Shown here one piece after another: positions 1-6,115 of a stretch of DNA of 6,740 nucleotides. Source of the stretch: an uncultured bacterium. Lineage in GTDB: Bacteria > Desulfobacterota > WTBG01. The position numbers and the translations under genes are program-made. Within the stretch, counting starts at the first letter, position 1. The number at the start of each line of letters is the position of its first letter. The stretch lies in contig CALJBY010000189.1 in assembly GCA_938024025.1 (NCBI GenBank), positions 1 to 6,740 on the forward strand. The letters run 5' to 3'. The notes under the pieces were generated by a model that saw only the letters and a program-made list of their open reading frames with translations, searched no databases and was not told where the DNA came from.

Positions 1-8
1 TGATCCTT

Positions 9-164
9 TTACAATTGAGTTCTTTGTATCTCTTTCCTTACGTCTGCTCCACGATCCTGTTGGATAGCGTGTCTCTTTCCCCAATGGCTGAAAAAGCTGT
101 AAACCTTTTCTCTAGTAATGCCAATTAGATAGTCGTAGCTGCCCTTTCCCGGAGGCTTTGCCAT
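9..164 (-). CDS. Doubtful small hypothetical protein, 51 aa
   Basis: An ATG-started minus-strand ORF of 51 codons ends in TAA. Its translation begins MAKPPGKGSYDYLIG and continues as a basic, soluble, mixed-charge peptide with aromatic residues (Y10, Y12, Y22, F24, F25, W28). It has no membrane segment or signal peptide. I do not recognise a family. In favour: the composition looks protein-like, and it fills space that otherwise has no gene, divergent from the receiver gene. Against: it is short, and only a weak GAG precedes the start, with no convincing Shine-Dalgarno sequence. It could equally be chance or the remnant of a gene. Confidence 0.3.
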   Translation of the reverse strand: MAKPPGKGSYDYLIGITREKVYSFFSHWGKRHAIQQDRGADVRKEIQRTQL

Positions 165-201
165 CGCTCAAACAAAACAGGTTGGTTTCCCGTCCATTAC
201 C

Positions 202-210
202 AGGAGGTGA
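202..210 (+). promoter_or_regulatory. Strong Shine-Dalgarno that decides the receiver start
   Basis: AGGAGGTGA is an almost perfect anti-16S match. The GTG at 207 lies inside it and so cannot be the start it serves. The next in-frame GTG at 219 lies 8 bases after the end of the match, which is an ideal spacing. Confidence 0.75.
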
Positions 211-218
211 GGTATCAG

Positions 219-668
219 GTGAACCCAGACCTTAAGCTGAGGGTAGTATTCATAGAGGATAACAAGTCGATCCGCAGGTTGTTATCGGAAATCTTCGATG
301 ATCGCGGATATGAAATATTTGGATTTTCCAACCCCGCCATATGCCCCCTGCAAATGCTGCCGGCGTGCCGATGTGATGAGAACCAGACATGCACGGACAT
401 AATCGTTTCCGATTTGAACATGCCAAATATTACGGGCCTGAGGTTTATTGAAAACCAAAGGAAGAAAAACTGTAAATGTAAACATGTCGCCCTCATCTCT
501 GCTAACTGGACAAAAAAGGACGCATCTCTGGCGCACGAGATCGGCTGCAGGGTCTTTACCAAGCCCTTTTTCTTCGAGGAATTCGATGAGTGGCTTGATG
601 AAGTCGAACAGAGCGTTACACCAACAAGGCAACTCTGCAGCTGGTTTCAGGAACAGGGTGCCTCCTAG
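219..668 (+). CDS. Stand-alone response-regulator receiver protein, cysteine-rich
   Basis: This 149-aa protein is a single CheY-like receiver domain with no output domain. A receiver takes a phosphoryl group from a histidine kinase onto an aspartate and signals by changing shape. The full set of hallmark residues is visible: the acidic pair E13-D14 (FIEDN), the phosphoacceptor D65 in IIVSDLNMP, a serine S94 at the switch position (ALISAN) and the conserved lysine K115 in FTKPF. The odd feature is cysteine content: C42, C50, C52 and C58 lie in a longer-than-usual segment before strand 3, and C85 and C87 form an NCKCK motif before strand 4. C110 and C140 lie further on. The clustering could bind metal or sense redox, but that is inference. 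The GTG start at 219 is chosen from the ribosome binding site. No kinase gene is adjacent, so its partner is unknown. It appears to be monocistronic. Confidence 0.88.
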   Translation: MNPDLKLRVVFIEDNKSIRRLLSEIFDDRGYEIFGFSNPAICPLQMLPACRCDENQTCTDIIVSDLNMPNITGLRFIENQRKKNCKCKHVALISANWTKKDASLAHEIGCRVFTKPFFFEEFDEWLDEVEQSVTPTRQLCSWFQEQGAS

Positions 669-790
669 GGGGTCAAGTCTACGTTTGACTCTTGAAGAAG
701 CGAGAAAGCTTGCCAGCTAGACAGCCTGACCGCTCAAAAATAAGATGCCTGAGATTAAAGACTTAATAAACAAATTCATACTTGTTGTTA

Positions 791-820
791 ACCGCAGAGA
801 CGCAAAGTACGCAAAGAGAA
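791..820 (+). repeat. Degenerate CGCAGAGACGCAAAG-type intergenic repeat
   Basis: The stretch contains GCAGAGACGCAAAG followed by TACGCAAAGAGAA, so it has an internal period of about 10 bases built on GCAGAGA/GCAAAG. A related copy in the opposite orientation lies at 5276-5297. Both copies are strictly intergenic. From memory, similar sequences are scattered between genes in several Desulfobacterota and anammox genomes. Their function is unknown. Confidence 0.5.
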
Positions 821-941
821 ACAAGCAACAAAAGAAGTCAGGATTAAAAGAGGGGTATGTGACCTGGGATGTAGGTAGCAAGAGTTATTAATCACAGATC
901 TCACATCGCACATCATCATAAACCCGCAACCTGTTCCCCAT

Positions 942-965
942 CACTCCAGTACTCCACCACTCCAG
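942..965. repeat. Short degenerate tandem repeat, CACTCCA units
   Basis: Three near-identical 8-9 base units follow one another: CACTCCAGT, ACTCCACC and ACTCCAG. The tract is short and noncoding. It may be a replication-slippage tract, and no function can be read from it. Confidence 0.45.
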
Positions 966-1120
966 ATTTTTCGTCTGCATTCGCCAATCATTCTCCCCTT
1001 CCCCCCTATCCTTTACTTTACCCACCTGCAATTTTGTGCTATAGGGATTGTCACCATGGTACTGTAACCGGTCTTTTCCCTGGAAAGGCTTTTTGTTACC
1101 CTACTGCCATAAAAAGTGAT

Positions 1121-1124
1121 GGAG
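1121..1124 (+). promoter_or_regulatory. Ribosome binding site of the M48 protease gene
   Basis: GGAG lies 7 bases before the ATG at 1132. It supports that start, which also places a lipoprotein signal at the N terminus. Confidence 0.55.
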
Positions 1125-1131
1125 CGAATGT

Positions 1132-2574
1132 ATGAAACACCTCACAACATTTCTTTTCTGCTTATGTGTTATACCCTGGATTTCCTCTTGTGCCATCAAT
1201 CCGGTCACGGGAAGAACAGAATTAATGTTATTGAGCGACGAGGATGAAGTAAGGATGGGTCAGGAAACAGATCCAGAGATCACTGCCATGTATGGCATTT
1301 ACGATGATGTGGCGCTGGTAACCTATATTGACAACCTTGGCCAGCAATTGGCAAAAATATCACACCGTCCGCAGCTCACCTACACCTTCAACGTCATGGA
1401 TTCACCGGTTATCAATGCCTTTGCCGTTCCGGGCGGGTATGTCTACTTGACCCGCGGTATCCTGGCGTATTTGAATAGTGAGGCTGAACTGGCAGGGATT
1501 ATCGGGCATGAGATAGGCCACATCACCGCCCGCCATTCAGCGCAGCAGTACACGAAAGCACAGCTGGCCCAGATTGGGTTAGGTCTGGGGTCCCTCCTTT
1601 CCCAAACCTTTTCCCAGTATGCCGGATTGGCCGGTCAGGGGGTAGGTTTGCTCTTTTTAAAGTTCAGTCGCGACAATGAACGTGAGGCCGATAGCCTTGG
1701 GGTAGAATACTCTTCAAAAGCAGGTTACGACGCCACAGACATGGCCAACTTTTTTATCACACTGGATAAGATGCACGGCGGGGAGAAAGGCAGCCTCCCT
1801 GATTTCCTTACCACACATCCCAATCCCGAAAATCGGGTTGGTGCAGTGAGAGAAGCTGCCCGCAAATGGCAAGCCACTTTAGGCCTGACCAGCCCTACAA
1901 TAAACCGCAACACCTACCTCCGCAGAATCGACGGTCTTGTTGTTGGAGATGATCCGATGCAGGGCTTTGTGGAAAATAGCATCTTTTACCATCCCGGCAT
2001 GAAGTTCACCTTTCCGGTACCCAGGGGCTGGGAACACCAGAACCTTCCTTCTCAGGTGCAGATCATTTCACCGGATGAGAAGGCATCAATTCTCTTTACC
2101 CTCGGCACTACCACCACACCAGAAGCAGAAGCCCAAAACTTCCTGGCCGAAAGCAAAGCCACCGTGCTCTCCCGCAAAGATACCGTCATCAATGGTTTTA
2201 AAACCCTTATGCTCATGAGTCAACTGCCAACCCAGTCGGGCACCTTACAGATACTCTCCTCTTTTATCAGTAACAACCGGACTGTTTTCATATTTCATGG
2301 ATTCACTGGAGAACTGAATTTCACTGCCTATCAGACAGCTTTCCAGGGAACCATGAATGGATTCCGGACATTAGGTGATCAAACCAAACTGAATGTCAGG
2401 CAGGACCGTATTCGCATCAGGCAGACAACGCGTACCATGAGTTTGAGTCAGGCGCTCACGCAATTCGGCACGGCCACTGCCGACCTGGAAAAGCTGGCAC
2501 TGATAAACGGCAGAAACCTATCGGATCAGATCCCAGCAAATACCCTGTTAAAGGTAATCGAGAAAGGAAGATAG
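1132..2574 (+). CDS. M48-family zinc metalloprotease lipoprotein (BepA/YfgC-like)
   Basis: This 480-aa protein is an envelope zinc endopeptidase. It has a lipoprotein signal: a hydrophobic stretch at residues 4-17 ends in the lipobox ISSC, so C20 is probably lipidated and the enzyme tethered in the periplasm. The following 'AINPVTGR' is typical of this family. The M48 domain covers about 30-250. The zinc motif HEIGH gives H126 and H130 as ligands and E127 as the catalytic base. E185 in the EREAD motif is the likely third ligand, and H229 to R235 (THPNPENR) is another M48 signature. Residues 280-415 form a less conserved region, and about 425-477 resembles the small LysM-like C-terminal module seen in related proteases. 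Family members degrade or help assemble misfolded outer-membrane proteins; this role is inferred from the family, not shown here. The stop lies four bases before the channel gene, so the two are probably cotranscribed. Confidence 0.93.
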   Translation: MKHLTTFLFCLCVIPWISSCAINPVTGRTELMLLSDEDEVRMGQETDPEITAMYGIYDDVALVTYIDNLGQQLAKISHRPQLTYTFNVMDSPVINAFAVPGGYVYLTRGILAYLNSEAELAGIIGHEIGHITARHSAQQYTKAQLAQIGLGLGSLLSQTFSQYAGLAGQGVGLLFLKFSRDNEREADSLGVEYSSKAGYDATDMANFFITLDKMHGGEKGSLPDFLTTHPNPENRVGAVREAARKWQATLGLTSPTINRNTYLRRIDGLVVGDDPMQGFVENSIFYHPGMKFTFPVPRGWEHQNLPSQVQIISPDEKASILFTLGTTTTPEAEAQNFLAESKATVLSRKDTVINGFKTLMLMSQLPTQSGTLQILSSFISNNRTVFIFHGFTGELNFTAYQTAFQGTMNGFRTLGDQTKLNVRQDRIRIRQTTRTMSLSQALTQFGTATADLEKLALINGRNLSDQIPANTLLKVIEKGR

Positions 2575-2578
2575 CTCC

Positions 2579-3835
2579 ATGATAGAGGTCATCTGTGATT
2601 TCCTCACCGCCCGTGGCGTACATCAAGGGACTGCAGCTTTACTGGCAAGAAGCAGTCTGACTGTCCTGGCACTTCTCTTAAGCATTGTTGCAAACTTTGT
2701 TGCTAAACATTTTATTCTAAAAGGTCTGACCTACATCATTCTCCGCACCGAAACCACCTGGGATGACATCCTTCTTGAGCGAAAAGTATTTGACAAGCTT
2801 TCTCACCTTGCCCCTGCTGTTGTTTTGTATACTATGCTGCCTCTTGCCCTCGAGGGTTATGACCGCCTGATAGCCTTTGCGGTAAATAGTATCTTTATCT
2901 ATATGCTTATTATCGGCATTCTGGTGATTAACTCCTTCCTCAATGCTGTCCTTGATATCTACCGAACCTTGGCAATTGCGAAGGAAGTTCCCATTAAAAG
3001 CTTTATCCAGATTGTGAAAGTAGCGATCTATTGCATCGTTGGTATTTTCATCATTTCCATTGTCTTCGGCAAAACACCCCTTTACTTTTTTAGCGGTCTC
3101 GGAGCTCTAACGGCCGTTCTCCTGCTGATTTTCAAAGATGCCATCCTCGGCTTCGTAGCAGGAATACAGCTTGCGGCCAACAAGATGGTGGCACACGGTG
3201 ACTGGATTGAAATGCCCAAATACGGTGCTGACGGTGATGTTCTGGAAGTTGCATTAACAACGGTAAAGGTGCAGAACTGGGACAAGACCATAACCACCAT
3301 TCCCACCTACGCGTTAATCAGCGAGTCATTTAAAAACTGGCGGGGCATGCAGCAGTCAGGTGGACGCCGGATAAAACGATCGGTTTACATTGACATTAAC
3401 ACGGTTACATTCTGCACAGATGAAATGATAGAACGGTTTTCAAAAATTCGATATATCGCAGACTACATGGAGAAGAAAAAGAAGGAATTAGCTGAGCACA
3501 ACACGGCACAGGGGTTGGATGATGCCCCCCCCACGAGCAAGCGGCAGCTTACCAACGTCGGCACCTTCCGTGCTTATGTAATCTCCTATTTAAAGAACCA
3601 CCCCATGGTCAACCAGGACATGACGTTCCTTATCCGCCAGCTGGCACCAGGAGAGCACGGGTTGCCCATTGAAATATACGTATTCTGTAAAGACAAGGTC
3701 TGGGCACACTACGAAGCAATCCAGTCTGATATTTTTGATCACATCCTTGCCGTTGTTCCTGAATTTGATCTAAAGGTATTTCAGAGTCCTGCGGGAACTG
3801 ACTTCAAGGAATTTTCTCATAAACGCAGCGCGTAA
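2579..3835 (+). CDS. ybdG: YbdG/MscM-type mechanosensitive ion channel
   Basis: This 418-aa inner-membrane protein of the MscS superfamily has nearly the same length as E. coli YbdG. Such channels open under membrane tension to release solutes during osmotic downshock. Predicted membrane segments lie at about 22-46, 76-93, 97-122 and 142-163, followed by the pore helix at about 168-200, which is glycine/alanine rich (FSGLGALTAVLLLIFKDAI) as in MscS. The soluble beta domain follows, with HGDWIEMP at 206-213 and the YbdG-type signature NWRG...SGGRRIKRS at 253-268. A charged, lysine-rich insertion at 298-325 is consistent with the YbdG branch. The ATG is four bases after the protease stop. The ribosome binding site (AAAGGAAG) lies inside the end of the protease gene, which suggests coupled translation. 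The pairing points to envelope or osmotic stress. The family call is firm; the exact conductance class is inferred. Confidence 0.92.
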   Translation: MIEVICDFLTARGVHQGTAALLARSSLTVLALLLSIVANFVAKHFILKGLTYIILRTETTWDDILLERKVFDKLSHLAPAVVLYTMLPLALEGYDRLIAFAVNSIFIYMLIIGILVINSFLNAVLDIYRTLAIAKEVPIKSFIQIVKVAIYCIVGIFIISIVFGKTPLYFFSGLGALTAVLLLIFKDAILGFVAGIQLAANKMVAHGDWIEMPKYGADGDVLEVALTTVKVQNWDKTITTIPTYALISESFKNWRGMQQSGGRRIKRSVYIDINTVTFCTDEMIERFSKIRYIADYMEKKKKELAEHNTAQGLDDAPPTSKRQLTNVGTFRAYVISYLKNHPMVNQDMTFLIRQLAPGEHGLPIEIYVFCKDKVWAHYEAIQSDIFDHILAVVPEFDLKVFQSPAGTDFKEFSHKRSA

Positions 3836-4047
3836 GAACAGCTGGAATGGTAGTGGCGGAAATTCTCAGATGTGATGCTCTTCCTGGATACTTTTAACCA
3901 CTACCCAAGGAGGTTTACCCGCAAGCTGTTCTGTGCTATGACTGATATACCGTCTCGCACAGCCCGTAGAACAACTGCACCTATACCCACGGGAAACCAC
4001 GTGCTTGAACAGGGACAACCCTATGAGGTCGTTTCTTATACATGATC

Positions 4048-4055
4048 GGGAGGAA
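4048..4055 (+). promoter_or_regulatory. Shine-Dalgarno that decides the aldo/keto reductase start
   Basis: GGGAGGAA ends 4 bases before the ATG at 4060 (6 bases from the GGAGG core). It lies downstream of the in-frame ATG at 4042, so the longer version of the protein is unlikely. Confidence 0.7.
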
Positions 4056-4059
4056 CGTT

Positions 4060-5091
4060 ATGCACAAAGTCAGACTGGGAAGAACAAACCTTGAAGTATC
4101 ACGCTGGAGCCTGGGGGGAATCCCTCTTTCCATGGGAATGGGCGGCAAGGATGAAGAGACAATTAACCGGGTGATTCAGGCCGCACTGGATTACGGCATA
4201 AACTTCATTGATACCTCACGGGTGTACATGGACTCTGAAGAAAATATCGGTGAAGTGATGAAAACCAGGAGAAAGGAGTGCATTATCGCAAGCAAATCTC
4301 ACAGCAGGGGATATGATGAAGTGCTGGCCGATCTCGAGGAAAGTCTCAAGACACTTAAGACAGACAAAATAGAGATATACCAGGTGCATGAGCTGGAACC
4401 CCAAGAGATTCCCGCAGTCATGGCCAAAGGGGGAACGCTTGACGCCTTCAAAAAGGCCAGGGATGAGGGCATGATTGATTTTATAGGGTTAACCAGCCAT
4501 CATGTAGGCGTTATGGTTGACCTGATCAAGACGGGAGAATTCGATACGGTGATGTTTCCCTTTAACGTGATCGAGCGGGAACCGGAGAAGGAATTGATTC
4601 CCCTGGCCAGGGCCCAGGACATCGGAACCATCGTGATGAAACCTCTGGCAGGTGGTGTAATGAGAAACATTGAAAGCTGTTTTAAATTTTTAAACGGTTA
4701 CCCTGTTGATATTATCCTAAACGGCGTTTCCAATCTCACCGAGCTATACGAGAATTTAAAATTTGCGGAGAGCACTGAATCTCTGTCCGCATCAGAGCTC
4801 AGGGGTTTTGAAAATGAGGTTGCACCTTTAGGAAAGGATTTCTGCCGCCGCTGCAGCTACTGTATGCCCTGTCCCAATGATATTATTATTCCCGTTATGA
4901 TTCACCTCGTCTGGCAGATGATGAAAGGCCGCACATACCAGGAGATCTCCGACCAGAAAAAGGAAATGGGAAAGAACCTGGCCATCTGGTGGCAGGCGTG
5001 CGAAGAGTGTGGTCAGTGCGAAGAAAAATGCCCCTATGACCTTCCGACCATCAAACGGAAGGATGAGTTGCTGGCACTGTTTTCCAGGTAA
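4060..5091 (+). CDS. Aldo/keto reductase with C-terminal ferredoxin-like Cys motifs
   Basis: This 343-aa cytoplasmic protein has an N-terminal aldo/keto reductase TIM barrel (about 3-250) and a short C-terminal iron-sulfur region (about 260-326). The barrel opens with the family signature LGRTNLEVS. It has a plausible catalytic tetrad: D51 (FIDTSR), Y56, K79 (ASKS) and H110 (YQVHEL). The tail carries CRRCSYCMPCP (C262, C265, C268, C271) and CEECGQCEEKCP (C314, C317, C320, C324). The second is a classic CxxCxxCxxxCP cluster motif; the first has even spacing of two residues. Eight cysteines could hold two [4Fe-4S] clusters. Members of this branch are common in anaerobes and are usually annotated only as oxidoreductases, so the substrate is unknown. 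The start is set by the ribosome binding site. It appears to be a single-gene unit, 224 bases after the channel gene. Confidence 0.92.
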   Translation: MHKVRLGRTNLEVSRWSLGGIPLSMGMGGKDEETINRVIQAALDYGINFIDTSRVYMDSEENIGEVMKTRRKECIIASKSHSRGYDEVLADLEESLKTLKTDKIEIYQVHELEPQEIPAVMAKGGTLDAFKKARDEGMIDFIGLTSHHVGVMVDLIKTGEFDTVMFPFNVIEREPEKELIPLARAQDIGTIVMKPLAGGVMRNIESCFKFLNGYPVDIILNGVSNLTELYENLKFAESTESLSASELRGFENEVAPLGKDFCRRCSYCMPCPNDIIIPVMIHLVWQMMKGRTYQEISDQKKEMGKNLAIWWQACEECGQCEEKCPYDLPTIKRKDELLALFSR

Positions 5092-5146
5092 CCGGAGGCA
5101 GCCCCAGCAACCATAGAGATGACACGGAAGTTGATTTAGGGTTGGC

Positions 5147-5162
5147 GTGTTGGAGCCAACAC
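5147..5162. terminator. Palindrome downstream of the reductase, possible weak terminator
   Basis: GTGTTGGAGCCAACAC is an inverted repeat with 7-base arms around AG; as RNA, six pairs would enclose a GAGC loop. A competing hairpin pairs GTTGGC (5141-5146) with GCCAAC (5155-5160). It lies 55 bases after the reductase stop. Only ATTTTGG follows, so the T tract is poor. It could be a weak terminator or a protein-binding palindrome. Confidence 0.35.
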
Positions 5163-5206
5163 ATTTTGGAATGCGGTATGCGGATTATTAGTTTTTAAGT
5201 TCTTAA

Positions 5207-5244
5207 TTTAGGCATTATAGGCAATTTAGCTCATTTTAGGCATT
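5207..5244. repeat. Short AT-rich direct repeat (TTTAGGCATT twice)
   Basis: TTTAGGCATT occurs at 5207-5216 and again at 5235-5244, with the related TAGGCAATTTAG between them. The stretch is AT-rich and lies upstream of the selenoprotein gene, where its promoter should be. An operator role is possible but unsupported, and slippage is an equal explanation. Confidence 0.3.
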
Positions 5245-5275
5245 TTCTTTTCCTTCTGACTTTTGAATTTCTTAA

Positions 5276-5297
5276 CTTCTCTGCGTTCTCTGCAGTG
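5276..5297 (-). repeat. Inverted, shorter relative of the repeat at 791-820
   Basis: Read on the minus strand this stretch is CACTGCAGAGAACGCAGAGA followed by AG. It shares the GCAGAGA-ACGCA-AGAGA core of the first repeat. It lies 43 bases before the annotated start of the peroxiredoxin-like gene. Confidence 0.45.
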
Positions 5298-5340
5298 AAA
5301 TTTTACTGTGTTTCGGTTGTGACAATACGCCAAACACTCC

Positions 5341-6090
5341 ATGAGGAAAAATATGATGCTTGCCCTATCCCTTGTCTTAATGCTCGCCGGTCCGGCGCTC
5401 TACTTCGTGCTGTCCTTCGCCGGCATCTACCGCCTCTATCCGCTCGAAAGCTATGGTCTGATGGCCGTGGCTGTCTGGCTGGCGTGGCGGACTGCACGCC
5501 GCACAGGGGGCTGGTGGCGCTATGGTGTCTGCGGGCTCACCGGCTTTATGCTGGTCATATTTATCTACTGGACTGCTTTCTTTTCACAGCTGCCCGAACA
5601 AAAGCTACCCGTCAGCGTCGGCCAGCCCTTTATTTCCATCGTCCTCACCGATCACAACGACAATCCCTTCAATTCTACAAGCCTGGTGGGGCAAAGCGCT
5701 GCCCTCTACCTCTTTTACCGTGGCAACTGGTGACCCTTCTGCCGAGTGGAGCTGGAGCAGCTCCAGAACTATTATGCTACTATCCGCACCTATGGTGTTA
5801 AGCTCTATGCTGTCAGTATCGACAGTCCGGAAGTGAATCGTGGTCTGCGGGAGCGGGTTGGAGCGGACTACACCTTTCTCTCGGACCCCGATGCTACCGT
5901 CCTTGACAGGCTCAACATCAGGCACCACACCCCGAACCCATCAGGGAAGGATATTGCCATCCCCACGCAAATCCTGGTGGATAAAGCGGGTGTCGTCCGC
6001 TGGATCTACCAGCCGTCAAATTATCGTATCCGTGCTCGGCCGGAAACCGTCCTTGCTGTTCTCGAGGACCTGGACGCCTCCAGGCAGTAG
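5341..6090 (+). CDS. Membrane-anchored peroxiredoxin-like selenoprotein (in-frame TGA read as Sec)
   Basis: Reading TGA 5731-5733 as selenocysteine gives one 249-aa protein. The N-terminal 85 residues hold three hydrophobic helices (about 4-26, 37-51 and 62-82). The basic loop RTARRTGGWWR between helices 2 and 3 suggests it is cytoplasmic, which puts the C-terminal domain outside. Residues 90-249 form an AhpC/TSA-type thioredoxin fold of the peroxiredoxin-like 2 kind. Hallmarks are LYLFYRGNW-U131-PFC134, YAVSIDSPE, FLSDPDATVLDRLNI and IPTQILVDKAGVVRWIYQ. Relatives have CxxC in place of U131-x-x-C134, so the active site would form a selenenylsulfide and act in thiol or peroxide reduction. No other stop interrupts the frame before TAG at 6088. 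The start is uncertain: ATG 5341 lacks a clear ribosome site, while GAGGA at 5343-5347 could serve ATG 5353 or 5356; 5341 keeps the basic N-terminal residues. A recent nonsense mutation is the main alternative. Confidence 0.85.
5731..5733 (+). other. UGA recoding site, selenocysteine at residue 131
   Basis: The codon is TGA in the context AACTGG-TGA-CCCTTCTGC, giving N-W-U-P-F-C. Peroxiredoxin-like 2 proteins have cysteine exactly here (GxWCPFC). The genes in this window that I support all end in TAG or TAA, and none contains another in-frame TGA. Tryptophan is encoded by TGG and glycine by GGN, so a general code change is not needed. Confidence 0.83.
5747..5765 (+). promoter_or_regulatory. 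Candidate bacterial SECIS hairpin
   Basis: TGGAGCTG (5747-5754) pairs perfectly with CAGCTCCA (5758-5765), giving 8 bp with a GAG loop. The stem starts 13 bases and the loop 21 bases after the TGA. That is inside the distance range known for bacterial SECIS elements, and the loop begins with G, as the consensus prefers. It lies within the coding region, over the codons for VELEQLQ, as bacterial SECIS elements do. SelB with Sec-tRNA would bind it during translation. An alternative 6-bp fold (5752-5757 with 5761-5766) has a CAG loop and fits less well. Confidence 0.7.
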
Positions 6091-6115
6091 GTGGTAATTG
6101 CCTGCAGACACGCTA

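Larger units (their letters stand above)
669..1131. other. 463-bp noncoding stretch with repeats, upstream of the protease gene
   Basis: I see no credible gene on either strand. Just after the receiver stop there is a weak imperfect inverted repeat (TCAAGTC at 673-679 with GACTCTTGA at 687-695) but no T tract, so it is not a convincing terminator. A degenerate dispersed repeat lies at 791-820 and a CACTCCA-type short tandem at 942-965. A pyrimidine-rich tract covers about 990-1027. At 1073-1088 a weak 6-bp hairpin (CTTTTC with GAAAGG, including a G-T pair) is followed by CTTTTTG. It could be a weak terminator or leader structure 37 bases before the protease start, but it is poor in GC. I could not identify a confident promoter. 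Confidence 0.5.

Noticed and set aside
2..67. Tail of an upstream plus-strand gene at the left edge
   Set aside because: Frame 2 is open for 21 codons to a TAG, but that is too short to separate from chance and matches nothing I recognise.
1073..1094. Rho-independent terminator before the protease gene
   Set aside because: The stem is short, weak in GC and includes a G-T pair. It lies 37 bases before a start codon and 400 bases after the nearest upstream stop.
3875..4045. A 56-codon ORF (starting MLFLDTFNHYPRR) overlapping ATG 4042 by ATGA
   Set aside because: It has no good ribosome site, and the strong AAGGAGG at 3907-3913 has no start codon at a proper distance. The reductase start is better at 4060, which removes the overlap argument. 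No family is recognised.
4042..4059. ATG 4042 as the start of the aldo/keto reductase
   Set aside because: The ribosome binding site GGGAGGAA lies downstream of it, and the family N terminus (KVRLGRTNLEVS) fits the ATG at 4060.
5731..5733. TGA reassigned genome-wide (Trp or Gly code)
   Set aside because: No other supported gene here has an in-frame TGA, and Trp is encoded by TGG and Gly by GGN throughout. The TGA aligns with a catalytic Cys, not with Trp or Gly.
5295..5801. A 168-codon ORF in another frame over the selenoprotein gene
   Set aside because: Its product is rich in Arg, Cys and Pro without any family pattern. It is a shadow of the GC-rich coding frame.
5746..6090. A separate short thioredoxin-like gene starting at GTG 5746
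   Set aside because: It would begin inside the active site, lacks a ribosome site and is in the same frame as the upstream ORF. Reading through the TGA explains both halves.
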